Origin: Bradyrhizobium manausense
GTDB taxonomy: Bacteria > Pseudomonadota > Alphaproteobacteria > Rhizobiales > Xanthobacteraceae
NCBI RefSeq assembly: GCF_018130615.1
Contig: NZ_JAFCKB010000001.1
Span: 434,001 to 498,000 of the forward strand
Direction: 5' to 3'
Length of the DNA stretch: 64,000 bases
Part shown: in pieces, positions 57,016 through 64,000 of the stretch
Layout of the letters: each line of letters starts with the position of its first letter
How positions within the stretch are numbered: the stretch's first letter is position 1
Notes under the pieces: generated by a model
Seen by the model: the letters and a program-made list of their open reading frames with translations, nothing else
The model's database searches: none
Told to the model about the DNA's origin: nothing
Position numbers and translations under genes: made by a program

Positions 57016-57043
57016 TTGCTTTCACTTTGTGATGCGGTATACT
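57016..57043 (+). promoter_or_regulatory. Sigma-70 type promoter of the winged-helix/uppS locus
   Basis: TTGCTT (57016-57021), 16 bases, then TATACT (57038-57043), with the start site expected near 57050. The -10 box overlaps the operator that follows, so a protein bound there would exclude RNA polymerase. Confidence 0.55.
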
Positions 57044-57057
57044 TTGCGATACAAAGT
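57024..57057. promoter_or_regulatory. Tandem 17-bp operators ACTTTGYRATRCAAAGT
   Basis: ACTTTGCGATACAAAGT (57041-57057) is an inverted repeat of two ACTTTG half-sites. A half-matching copy ACTTTGTGATGCGGTAT (57024-57040) abuts it. The same palindrome recurs as ACTTTGCAATGCAAAGT across the uppS start codon (58107-58123). The downstream winged-helix gene (57710) is the obvious candidate to encode the binding protein. Confidence 0.7.
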
Positions 57058-57093
57058 TACTGGGTTGGTACGTGAACCGGGTGGAGCGGAGTT

Positions 57094-57723
57094 TTGGCGT
57101 TGCCAATGCGCGATCTCGACAAAGCGCTGGCCGACATCGTGGCGATCCGCAGTCAGATTGCGGCCGGCACCGCGTTCCGCGGCTATGGTTCGGCGACGAT
57201 GGCCGCCACAGGCGTGGTCGCGCTTGTCACCGCAATCCTGCAGTTCTGGCTGCTCGGTGATCCCACGGGCGAGCCGCTCAGCTTCTTTCTCGGCTGGTTC
57301 TTTGCAGCTGCGCTGTCCGGCTTGGTGATCTGGATCGAGATGCGCGCGCGTTCGCGTCGTCATCATTCGGGTCTTGCCGACGCCATGATCCACCAGGCGG
57401 TCGAGCAGTTTTTGCCTGCGGGCGTCGCCGGCGTGCTGCTTGCAGTGGTGATGTGGAAGTTTGCCGCCGAGACGCTGTGGCTCCTGCCGGGCTTGTGGCA
57501 GATCCTGGTGTCGCTCGGCATTTTCGCGTCGGTCCGCTCGCTGCCGCGCAGCGTGGCGTTTGCCGGAGCCTGGTACTTCGTCTCGGGTTTTGCAGTCGTG
57601 GTGCTGGCGAGCCGGACCCACATGTTGTCGCCATGGACCATGGGACTGCCTTTCGTGATCGGCCAGTCGGTGATGGCGGCCATTCTGTATTTCGCATCCG
57701 GAGACAACGATGTCGAAGACTGA
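57094..57723 (+). CDS. Inner-membrane protein with about five helices, first gene of the regulated locus
   Basis: 209 residues. Helices are near residues 32-52, 64-82, 108-125, 130-150 and 155-200 (for example GSATMAATGVVALVTAILQF and PAGVAGVLLAVVMWKFA). A soluble start ADIVAIRSQIAAGTAFRGYG precedes them. The best-placed ribosome site is GGAG seven bases before a TTG at 57094; the ATG at 57106 is the alternative. Its end overlaps the next gene by 14 bases, so the two are coupled. Family unknown; membrane-sensor or permease functions are possible. Confidence 0.75.
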   Translation: MALPMRDLDKALADIVAIRSQIAAGTAFRGYGSATMAATGVVALVTAILQFWLLGDPTGEPLSFFLGWFFAAALSGLVIWIEMRARSRRHHSGLADAMIHQAVEQFLPAGVAGVLLAVVMWKFAAETLWLLPGLWQILVSLGIFASVRSLPRSVAFAGAWYFVSGFAVVVLASRTHMLSPWTMGLPFVIGQSVMAAILYFASGDNDVED

Positions 57724-58084
57724 CAGCGCGCCCTTCTCCTATGAGGGGCTCGACCGTGTGATCCACGAGAAGGCAAGGCTCGGGCTTCTGACCTCGCTGA
57801 TGGCTCACCCGAAAGGACTTGCGTTCGCGGACCTCAAGCAACTCTGCGGCCTCACCGACGGCAATCTCAGCCGTCATCTCGCCGTGCTCCAGGAGGCAGG
57901 CCTGGTCGAGGTGACCAAGGGTTATGAGGGCAATCGCCCGCACACCACCTGCCGTCTGACCAAGACCGGCCGCCGCCGTTTCCTCGATTACCTCGCCGTG
58001 CTCGAGCGGCTGGTACGCGACGCCGCCAAGGCCGCCGGCCGCGAGGCACCGCCGCTCGGCCGCCTCGGCATTCTCTCGACCTGA
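57710..58084 (+). CDS. Winged-helix transcriptional regulator
   Basis: 124 residues. DRVIHEKARLGLLTSLMAHPKGLAFADLKQ, then LTDGNLSRHLAVLQEAGLVEVTKG is a canonical winged helix of the ArsR/MarR group, followed by the wing NRPHTTCRLTKTGRRRFLDYL. No metal ligands are seen. It overlaps the membrane protein gene by 14 bases, an arrangement common when a regulator is linked to its own membrane partner. The repeated 17-bp palindromes before the operon and at the next gene are its likely targets, which gives autoregulation. Confidence 0.87.
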   Translation: MSKTDSAPFSYEGLDRVIHEKARLGLLTSLMAHPKGLAFADLKQLCGLTDGNLSRHLAVLQEAGLVEVTKGYEGNRPHTTCRLTKTGRRRFLDYLAVLERLVRDAAKAAGREAPPLGRLGILST

Positions 58085-58106
58085 TCGTCCCCCTTTTTGA
58101 CCGGAG

Positions 58107-58123
58107 ACTTTGCAATGCAAAGT
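58107..58123. promoter_or_regulatory. Operator palindrome ACTTTGCAATGCAAAGT across the uppS start codon
   Basis: A perfect 17-base palindrome whose centre contains the ATG of the uppS-like gene (58115-58117). It matches the upstream operator at 57041-57057 in 15 of 17 positions. Bound protein would block transcription entering the prenyltransferase gene; as RNA, the palindrome could hide the start codon. Confidence 0.68.
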
Positions 58124-58855
58124 GACGTCACGTCTCACAACGAGAAGCTTCATGTCGGCATCATCATGGACGGCAACGGTCGGTGGGCGACGCGCCGCGG
58201 CCTGTCGCGCGTGCGCGGCCACGAGGCCGGCGTCGAGACCATCCGCCGCATCGTCGAGGCCGCGCCCAAGCAGGGCATCGGCACCCTGACGCTCTACGCG
58301 TTCTCGACAGATAATTGGCGCCGGCCCAAAACCGAGGTCGCCGCGCTGATGACGCTGCTGCGCTTCTATCTCGCCAATGAAGTGCAGAGCCTGGTGAAGA
58401 ACGGCGTGCGGCTCAATGTGATCGGCCGCCGCGACCGCTTGCCGGACGGCATCGCCAGCGCCATCGCACGCGCGGAGGACGCGACCGCACACTGCAATAC
58501 GTTGCATCTGCGCATAGCCGTGGACTATTCCGCGCGCGACGCCATCCTCAACGCGGCGGCGAAGGCTGCCGCGCTGACCAGCCTCACCCGCGAAGCCTTC
58601 TCGCAGCTCGTCACGGGCGAGGCTGGCTTGCGCGACGTCGATCTCATCATTCGCACCTCCGGCGAGAAGCGGCTGTCGGACTTCCTGCTCTGGGAAGGCG
58701 CCTATGCCGAGCTGCATTTCACCGAGCGGATGTGGCCCGAATTCGATGCAGGCGATCTCGCCGCGGCGCTCGCCTCCTTCCATGGTCGCGAGCGGCGCTT
58801 CGGCGGCCTCCAGGCCATCATGCCGGAGGAGGTGCCCTCACTTTCTCGGGCGTGA
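58115..58855 (+). CDS. uppS: Isoprenyl transferase (UppS family)
   Basis: 246 residues. IIMDGNGRWATRRGLSRVRGHEAG (with the catalytic Asp), AFSTDNWRRP and RTSGEKRLSDFLLWEGAYAEL are the family signatures, ending MWPEF. The family makes cis-polyprenyl diphosphates such as the undecaprenyl carrier. The ATG at 58115 has GGAGACTTTGCA upstream. The housekeeping uppS normally lies between frr and cdsA; this copy sits with a regulator and a radical SAM gene, so it is probably a second, conditionally expressed enzyme. The chain length of its product cannot be told. Confidence 0.9.
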   Translation: MQSDVTSHNEKLHVGIIMDGNGRWATRRGLSRVRGHEAGVETIRRIVEAAPKQGIGTLTLYAFSTDNWRRPKTEVAALMTLLRFYLANEVQSLVKNGVRLNVIGRRDRLPDGIASAIARAEDATAHCNTLHLRIAVDYSARDAILNAAAKAAALTSLTREAFSQLVTGEAGLRDVDLIIRTSGEKRLSDFLLWEGAYAELHFTERMWPEFDAGDLAAALASFHGRERRFGGLQAIMPEEVPSLSRA

Positions 58856-58986
58856 TGCTGAGGCGCGGCCGAGCAAGAATTTCCGCGCCAGCTTTCGGAC
58901 GATGTCTTCAGGTTCAGTCGGGGGATTGGGCTTCTTCACAGAAGTGGGACGGACGATCACGCCAACCAAAGCGGGAGCGAAAGTCC

Positions 58987-60513
58987 ATGCGTGTTCTTCT
59001 CGTCAACGTGCCTCATCCCTCGATCGGAAGCCGGATTCCGGACGATCATCTGCCGCCGCTCGGCCTGCTCGCGATCGGCGGCCCACTGATCGATGACGGT
59101 CATACCGTGCGGCTGATCGATGCCGAGTTTGGCCCGACGCCGATCGCAGAGATCATCAGCGCCGCGAGCCGCTTCGCTCCGGATGCCGTGCTGTTCGGCC
59201 ATTCCGGTTCGACCTCCGGACATCCGGTAATTGCAGAGATTGCGCAGGCACTGGTGAAGGCGATGCCGCGCGTTCTGATCGTCTATGGCGGCGTTTTCCC
59301 GACCTATCACTGGCGCGAGATTCTGCGTGATGAGCCCTATGTCAGCGCGATCGTGCGCGGCGAGGGGGAGGAGACCGCGCGTCGCCTGATGCGGGCGCTG
59401 GAATATGGCCACGATCTCGACGGCATCAGCGGCATCGCGTTCCGCGACGCCGCGGGCCCGCGCGCGACACCGCCGGCGCCTGTCATCGCCGATCTCGATG
59501 CCTATCGCATTGGCTGGGAATTGATCGATCACGCGCGTTACTCATACTGGGGCGGCCTGCGCTCGGTGGTGGTGCAGTTTTCGCGCGGCTGTCCGCATCT
59601 GTGCAATTATTGTGGCCAGCGCGGCTTCTGGACGCGCTGGCGCCATCGCGATCCCGTTCGCTTCGCCAAGGAGTTGGCGCGCCTGCACCGCGAGCACGGC
59701 GTCAAGGTCATCAACTTCGCCGACGAAAATCCGACCGTGTCCAAAAAGGCTTGGCGTGCCTTCCTGGACGCGCTGATTGCCGAGAATGTCGACCTCATCC
59801 TGGTGGGCTCGACTCGCGCCGACGACATCGTGCGCGATGCCGATATCCTGCATCTCTACAAGAAGGCGGGCTGGCAGCGATTCCTGCTCGGGCTGGAGAA
59901 TACCGACGAGAAGACCTTGGAGCTGATCCGCAAGGGCGCCACCACCGCAACCGACCGCGAGGCGATCCGCCTGTTGCGGCAGCACGGCATCCTGTCGATG
60001 GCGACCTGGGTGGTCGGGTTCGAAGAAGAAACCGATCGCGATCACTGGCGTGGATTGAAGCAGTTGCTCGCCTACGATCCCGATCAGGTTCAGCTCCTCT
60101 ACGTCACGCCGCATCGCTGGACGCCATATTTCCGGCTTGCCGCCGACCGCCGCGTGATCCAGCCGGATCGCCGCCGCTGGGACTACAAGCATCAGGTGCT
60201 GGCGACGCGCTACATGGCGCCGTGGCGCGTGCTGGTGTGGTTCAAGTTCACGGAGATGGTGCTGCAATGTCGCCCCAAGGCGATCTGGCGCGTGCTGTTT
60301 CAGCGCGATGCGGGCCTGCGTCACGCCATGCGCTGGTACACGCAGATGGGCCGCAGAGTCTGGCCGCACGAGATCCTCGAGTTTTTGCGGGCGCGACGGC
60401 TGCGATGGGGGCCGACGGTGCGGGAATTCTGGGGCGCGCCGCAGGATGCCGAAGAGCAATCGATGACGGCCGTGCGGCCGGAGCGGCGCGTCGGGAGGCG
60501 CGAGGCCGCATGA
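58987..60513 (+). CDS. B12-binding radical SAM enzyme
   Basis: 508 residues. The N-terminal cobalamin-binding fold has MRVLLVNVPHPSIGSRIP and VLFGHSGSTSGHPVIAEIAQA, and GGVFPTYHWREILRD. The radical SAM cluster motif is CPHLCNYC (CX3CX2C) in QFSRGCPHLCNYCGQRGFW. This is the B12-binding, BchE-like subgroup, which methylates or oxidises unactivated carbons. The C-terminal ~90 residues are basic and Trp-rich. It is 131 bases after uppS on the same strand, so it may act on the prenyl product, but this is inferred only from position. Confidence 0.9.
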   Translation: MRVLLVNVPHPSIGSRIPDDHLPPLGLLAIGGPLIDDGHTVRLIDAEFGPTPIAEIISAASRFAPDAVLFGHSGSTSGHPVIAEIAQALVKAMPRVLIVYGGVFPTYHWREILRDEPYVSAIVRGEGEETARRLMRALEYGHDLDGISGIAFRDAAGPRATPPAPVIADLDAYRIGWELIDHARYSYWGGLRSVVVQFSRGCPHLCNYCGQRGFWTRWRHRDPVRFAKELARLHREHGVKVINFADENPTVSKKAWRAFLDALIAENVDLILVGSTRADDIVRDADILHLYKKAGWQRFLLGLENTDEKTLELIRKGATTATDREAIRLLRQHGILSMATWVVGFEEETDRDHWRGLKQLLAYDPDQVQLLYVTPHRWTPYFRLAADRRVIQPDRRRWDYKHQVLATRYMAPWRVLVWFKFTEMVLQCRPKAIWRVLFQRDAGLRHAMRWYTQMGRRVWPHEILEFLRARRLRWGPTVREFWGAPQDAEEQSMTAVRPERRVGRREAA

Positions 60514-60651
60514 GTGCCGTCTCTGTGTGACGTGCAGCGCTACGGCATGCGCTGTTCGCTTTTGGCCGCAAGATTGGCGGCCACGTCCAAGCGGCGAAAG
60601 CGCGGCTTCGGCTAGGTCTGCTGTTCCCGCAACCTGTCGAAAGCCTCGCGC

Positions 60652-61182
60652 ATGTCACAGCTATCTCTGGATGCAGCTGTCGAGCTGCATCAAGCCAAGG
60701 CAATGGTCCGCATCCGGACCGCCAATGCATCTGACGTCGAGGGCCTCTCGATCTATTTCACCGGTCTTTCCGCCACAACGCGCAACAAGCGTTTCATGGG
60801 CGCACGCGCCGACGTCGCGTTGCTTGCCGCCGAGTGCATCGCCAAGGTCAGCCATCCCAATCATTTCACCCTGCTCGCCGAACTCAGGCAGGAGGAAGGT
60901 CCGAGCACGATCATCGGCGAGACGCGATATGCCTATGACGCCGCCGCACGGCACGGTGATTTCGCCATCTCCGTGGCCGATGTCTTTCAGCGCACGGGCG
61001 TCGGCCTGCAAATGGTGACGGCGATGGAGCGGCGTGCCAGCGATCTCGGTCACGAGATGATCGCGGCCGAGACCGCGCGTACCAACGCCGAGATGCGCGG
61101 CCTTGCGAAGAAGGCCGGGTTTGCGGATACCGGCCTCGGAGACTGGCAGTCGATCCATTTCGCAAAGCGGCTGTCACGCTGA
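60652..61182 (+). CDS. GNAT-family N-acetyltransferase
   Basis: 176 residues. VRIRTANASDVEGLSIYFTGLS at the start, GETRYAYDAAARHGDFAISV and the acetyl-CoA region RTGVGLQMVTAMERRASDLG, followed by TARTNAEMRGLAKKAGFADT, fit the protein-lysine acetyltransferase-like GNATs (often seen as C-terminal domains of acyl-CoA synthetases). Here it stands alone. Substrate unknown. The gene follows the radical SAM gene by 138 bases on the same strand. Confidence 0.85.
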   Translation: MSQLSLDAAVELHQAKAMVRIRTANASDVEGLSIYFTGLSATTRNKRFMGARADVALLAAECIAKVSHPNHFTLLAELRQEEGPSTIIGETRYAYDAAARHGDFAISVADVFQRTGVGLQMVTAMERRASDLGHEMIAAETARTNAEMRGLAKKAGFADTGLGDWQSIHFAKRLSR

Positions 61183-61285
61183 GGTCGCTTGCCGAAAGTC
61201 TGGGCGGGCGTGCGGTGGGCTCAAAAATCGCTGCATCTCCTCGCGCATCGTGCTCTACTATCTCCCAAGATGGGAGTATGCGGCG

Positions 61286-61771
61286 ATGCGCGCGGTTCTG
61301 GATTATTGCACCGGTGGCACTGAGCGGCAGATCGCGGCCGGCACGCATCTGCTGACCGAAGGCGGCGCATCCGGCCCCCTTTACGTGCTCATGACCGGCA
61401 GGCTCGAGGTGCTCAAGGGCGACATGGTGGTCGCCACCATTGCCGAGCCCGGTGCGGTGCTGGGCGAGATGTCCGTGTTGCTGGGGCTGCCATACACGGC
61501 GACGGTGCGGGCTTGCTCCGACTCGGTTGTTTACGAATTCGCGGATGCTGCCTCGCTCCTCAAGCGGGAGCCGGAGGTCGCGCTGTTGATCGCGCGGATG
61601 CTGGCGCAGCGGCTCAATGCTGCCAACACTTATCTTGCCGATCTCAAGCGGCAATATGCCGGTCACGGCACGCATCTCGCCATGGTCGGCGAGGTGCTGC
61701 AGAGCATGATCAACCTGCCGCCGCTCGAGGTCTCGCCAGGCTCGGATCGGCAATCCGATCCAAGGATGTGA
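61286..61771 (+). CDS. Single-domain cyclic nucleotide-binding protein
   Basis: 161 residues. One cNMP-binding domain: RQIAAGTHLLTEGGASGPLYVLMTGRLEVLKG, then IAEPGAVLGEMSVLLGLPYTATVRA, the phosphate-binding cassette. There is no helix-turn-helix or other output domain, so it is unlike Crp. The ATG at 61286 has GGGAGTATGCGGCG upstream. Its last 62 bases overlap the convergent metallophosphoesterase gene. It could be a regulatory subunit or ligand buffer; the partner is unknown. If cAMP is the ligand the link to the adjacent phosphoesterase would be of interest. Confidence 0.83.
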   Translation: MRAVLDYCTGGTERQIAAGTHLLTEGGASGPLYVLMTGRLEVLKGDMVVATIAEPGAVLGEMSVLLGLPYTATVRACSDSVVYEFADAASLLKREPEVALLIARMLAQRLNAANTYLADLKRQYAGHGTHLAMVGEVLQSMINLPPLEVSPGSDRQSDPRM

Positions 61772-62537
61772 GCCAGTCCGGTGGCAGCTCGATAGTCGAC
61801 GCCGGTCGCTTCAGCGCTGCATCGAGGCCGATCCACTGCGCCTCGCCCGCCGCCAGCCAGAACGCCTTGTTTTCATCCATATCGAGCACGAGGTATGACG
61901 GCGGACGTCCCGGTTGCAGGCCGGTATTGAACACCCAGGTCTCACCCAGCCGGTCGTACCACGAGCCGTCCGTGATGAAGGGGGATTGATGCACATGGCC
62001 CGAGATCACCATCGACGGCTGATATTGTGTGATCCACTGCACCAGCTCGACATCGCCGAAGAAACGTTTGCCGCCCCAGCTCGTCGGTGAATTGGCCGGC
62101 GGCGCGTGATGTGTCCAGATCCACCGCTGCGCGCGGTTGAGCGAGGCGTCGTGCAGCTGGTCGACGATGCGCTGCTTCACCAGCGGTCCGTCCCACCACG
62201 GGCACACCGTGAACAGCGTGTCACCGATGGTGAGATTGTCGCCGTCGCACGCGATGCCAAGCTCGCGCACCTCCGAGATCCAGCGCGAGATCTTCTCGCC
62301 CTCCGCATTGCGCTCGTCGAGGTCGTGATTGCCGGAGCAGAGAATGACCCTGGTCTGCGCCGCGATCAGTGCGAGGTATTTCTTCACCACCACGATCTGG
62401 GCGCGGAAATCGACCATCGAGCCGATGTCCAGCGCATCGCCTGCGAAGATCACGAGGTCGAATTGGGGCGCCGCGCTGACCAGCCAGTCGAACTGCGGCA
62501 GCGAGTAGTGCAGGTCGGCCACGACCAGGCAGCGCAT
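61710..62537 (-). CDS. Calcineurin-like metallophosphoesterase
   Basis: 275 residues. All five metal-site motifs are present: ADLHYS, AGDALDIG, SGNHDLDE, WTHHAPP and SGHVHQSP. It should hydrolyse phosphomono- or diesters with two metal ions; a cyclic nucleotide phosphodiesterase role is possible given the neighbour but unproven. No signal peptide, so cytoplasmic. Its 3' end overlaps the cNMP-binding gene tail to tail by 62 bases, and the extra ~25 C-terminal residues after the fold fall in the overlap. Confidence 0.88.
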   Translation of the reverse strand: MRCLVVADLHYSLPQFDWLVSAAPQFDLVIFAGDALDIGSMVDFRAQIVVVKKYLALIAAQTRVILCSGNHDLDERNAEGEKISRWISEVRELGIACDGDNLTIGDTLFTVCPWWDGPLVKQRIVDQLHDASLNRAQRWIWTHHAPPANSPTSWGGKRFFGDVELVQWITQYQPSMVISGHVHQSPFITDGSWYDRLGETWVFNTGLQPGRPPSYLVLDMDENKAFWLAAGEAQWIGLDAALKRPASTIELPPDWLTSLDRIADPSLARPRAAAG

Positions 62538-62714
62538 CGATCATCCGTCGGAGAGAGGGCGAAATGTCCGGGAATTCCAAAATGCCATGAAGCAAGAAGC
62601 GGACCAGCGCGCCCGGGAGCATGCCGCGGCGTGTGAAATCGGGCAGAGTGTCGCAGGCTGGACCGGGCCGTCGAATTCTGATGTCGTGGAGCATCCTTCA
62701 TCGCGGCTGTTCGT

Positions 62715-63401
62715 ATGATTTCCTTCAAGACCATTCGTGCACGCGCCGAGAAGCGCAAGGGCGGCCCCAAGGCGCTGGACAGGCTGATGCCTGACAAGCC
62801 CGATCTGAAGGGCCTGGCAAAGCTCGGCGACGATCGGATCCTGGCCGAGATGACCAGGCGCGTGTTCTGCGCGGGCTTTGCCTGGAGCGTGATCGACACC
62901 AAGTGGGACGGTTTCGAAGACGCCTTTCTGCGCTTCCAGCCGGCCAAGCTCAGCTTCCAGCCTGAAGATTACTGGGAGGCCCTGCTGCGTGACGCGCGGA
63001 TCGTGCGCAACGGCGCCAAGATCATGTCGGTGCGTGACAACGCCGCCTTCGTGCAGGAGATCGCGAAAGAGCACGGCAGCTTCGGCAGGTTTCTGGCGAA
63101 GTGGCCGCCATCCAACGAGATCGGCTTGCTCGATCTTCTGACCAAGCGCGGCAGCCGGCTCGGCGGCAACACCGGGCAGATGTTGCTGCGCTTCGTCGGC
63201 TGGGACGGTTTTGTCACCTCGAAGGACGTCGTCGCCTGCCTGCGCGATGCCGGCCTCGACATCGCCGAGGAGGTCAAGTCCAAAGGCGATCTCGCCAAGG
63301 TGCAGGCGCAGTTCAACGCCTGGGCCGAGGAGACCGGTCTGCCCTACACCTATTTGTCACGCATCTGTGCGCTGTCGGTTGGCGAGAACCGAAGCGAGTA
63401 G
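62715..63401 (+). CDS. DNA-3-methyladenine glycosylase I family
   Basis: 228 residues. FCAGFAWSVIDTKWDGFEDAFLRFQP and YWEALLRDARIVRNGAKIMS follow the TagI helix pattern, and the C-terminal region has TGLPYTYLSRICALSVGENRSE. The zinc-ligand residues of E. coli Tag cannot be confirmed, so this is a distant member. It probably removes alkylated adenines from DNA. Start ATG at 62715. Not in an operon with its neighbours. Confidence 0.8.
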   Translation: MISFKTIRARAEKRKGGPKALDRLMPDKPDLKGLAKLGDDRILAEMTRRVFCAGFAWSVIDTKWDGFEDAFLRFQPAKLSFQPEDYWEALLRDARIVRNGAKIMSVRDNAAFVQEIAKEHGSFGRFLAKWPPSNEIGLLDLLTKRGSRLGGNTGQMLLRFVGWDGFVTSKDVVACLRDAGLDIAEEVKSKGDLAKVQAQFNAWAEETGLPYTYLSRICALSVGENRSE

Positions 63402-63507
63402 CGGAGGGGATGGTTGGCGCGGAAGCGAGTGGATCGTGGACATCATGTGGCGATCCCGCGACGTGAGCACGGCAGATGCAATGCGCGATCACGAAATGCA
63501 TTTCCGA

Positions 63508-63532
63508 GGAACATTTGTGCGCAGCACCCGTT
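63508..63532 (+). promoter_or_regulatory. EcfG-type general stress promoter (GGAAC-N16-CGTT)
   Basis: GGAAC (63508-63512), 16 bases, then CGTT (63529-63532): an exact match to the alphaproteobacterial EcfG/RpoE2 sigma factor consensus. It lies about 100 bases before the small gene at 63635, on its strand, in a gap with no other gene. It predicts induction through the PhyR-NepR-EcfG stress response. Confidence 0.65.
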
Positions 63533-63634
63533 CGGGAATCTGAGCCAGGCGGCACAGGCGCGGGGAACGCGCGCGCTCCGGCCAAAAGACTTGGTTCATG
63601 CCATGAAACCCGACATGATGGAACGGAGCAGCTC

Positions 63635-63928
63635 ATGAAGCTCACATCCGAACAGGTGAAGCAGACCGTTAACCAGCTCGGCGCGCAGGTGCTGCCCGAC
63701 GAGCATCCCGCCATGCCCCAGCTCAACAGCATGTTCGGCGAACATACTTTCTTTGTCGACGAGATGGGATTGAAAGTCCTCGAGCCAACCCCGTCGATCA
63801 GTGCGGATCGCGAGACCGGCGAAGTCGTCAGCCTCGCCGACTGGAGCGATGCAGATCTGACGCGCCTGATGGCGCATGAGCCCGAGCCGACCGGTGTGAT
63901 CGTCGTGTTCGAGCATGTCAGGCACTGA
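63635..63928 (+). CDS. Small protein of unknown function behind a stress promoter
   Basis: 97 residues, not recognised. MKLTSEQVKQTVNQLGAQVL, then DEHPAMPQLNSMFGEHTFFV and MGLKVLEPTPSISADRETGEVV, ending VIVVFEHVRH. The composition is acidic and soluble with no signal peptide. The ATG at 63635 has GGAGCAGCTC just upstream; an open frame further up is not supported. The upstream EcfG promoter suggests it is made in general stress. The final 72 bases of the window (63929-64000) contain nothing recognised. Confidence 0.75.
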   Translation: MKLTSEQVKQTVNQLGAQVLPDEHPAMPQLNSMFGEHTFFVDEMGLKVLEPTPSISADRETGEVVSLADWSDADLTRLMAHEPEPTGVIVVFEHVRH

Positions 63929-64000
63929 AATCTGCGAGGACGAGGGCCGCGTTTCGGCCCCCGTCCGGATGCTGCGAAAGATCAGTTGAGATCAGGGGCG

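Overview
The window is high-GC alphaproteobacterial chromosome, most likely Bradyrhizobium or a close relative in Nitrobacteraceae. The reasons are the dnaA/dnaN/recF/gyrB block, the murJ-trpS-USP-NifU gene order, and several intergenic palindromic repeat families typical of that group. No tRNA, rRNA, CRISPR array, insertion sequence or prophage was seen. Most of the content is ordinary chromosomal housekeeping with accessory metabolic islands.

Layout. 1-3.5 kb (minus): NifU-type scaffold (partial), universal stress protein, trpS, murJ. 3.6-13.3 kb: adenosine kinase, a secreted serine hydrolase, an AraC regulator, a GNAT, pirin, purC, a permease-only ABC protein that lacks its ATPase domain, and succinate-semialdehyde dehydrogenase. 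13.6-23.5 kb: a second serine hydrolase, an acyl-CoA synthetase, MmgE/PrpD, a FUSC protein, a DsbA-like isomerase coupled to a MATE pump, and a MurA with Asp at the catalytic Cys position.

23.7-36.1 kb is the replication block on the minus strand: rpsT, a likely origin region, dnaA, dnaN, recF, three tandem exported paralogues, then gyrB. The three paralogues share an FY-x7-GW module, and each carries its own copy of one promoter-like element. The 1.3 kb between dnaA and rpsT has no gene. It holds an AT-rich core with near-consensus DnaA boxes and a dense cluster of GANTC (CcrM) sites.

36.5-45.1 kb: a small membrane protein, msrA, a polysaccharide export lipoprotein, and then an aromatic alcohol/aldehyde oxidation module (esterase, XylB-like alcohol dehydrogenase, XylC-like aldehyde dehydrogenase). 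That module is divergent from a XylR/DmpR-type sigma-54 activator. The intergenic region has a -24/-12 promoter and a perfect 18-bp inverted repeat, so the control circuit can be read from sequence.

45.1-55.4 kb: dienelactone hydrolase, a BamE-like periplasmic protein, an alpha/beta hydrolase, a two-subunit Tat-exported molybdenum hydroxylase, an HD-GYP protein, a decayed acyl-CoA synthetase, a VOC protein, a Bug/TctC binding protein, and an ArsR-SRPBCC-DUF899 operon. 55.6-64 kb: a secreted trypsin-like protease, then a self-regulated locus (membrane protein, winged-helix regulator, UppS-like prenyltransferase, B12-binding radical SAM enzyme) with a repeated 17-bp operator. It ends with a GNAT, a cyclic-nucleotide-binding protein, a metallophosphoesterase, a 3-methyladenine glycosylase and a small protein behind an EcfG-type stress promoter.
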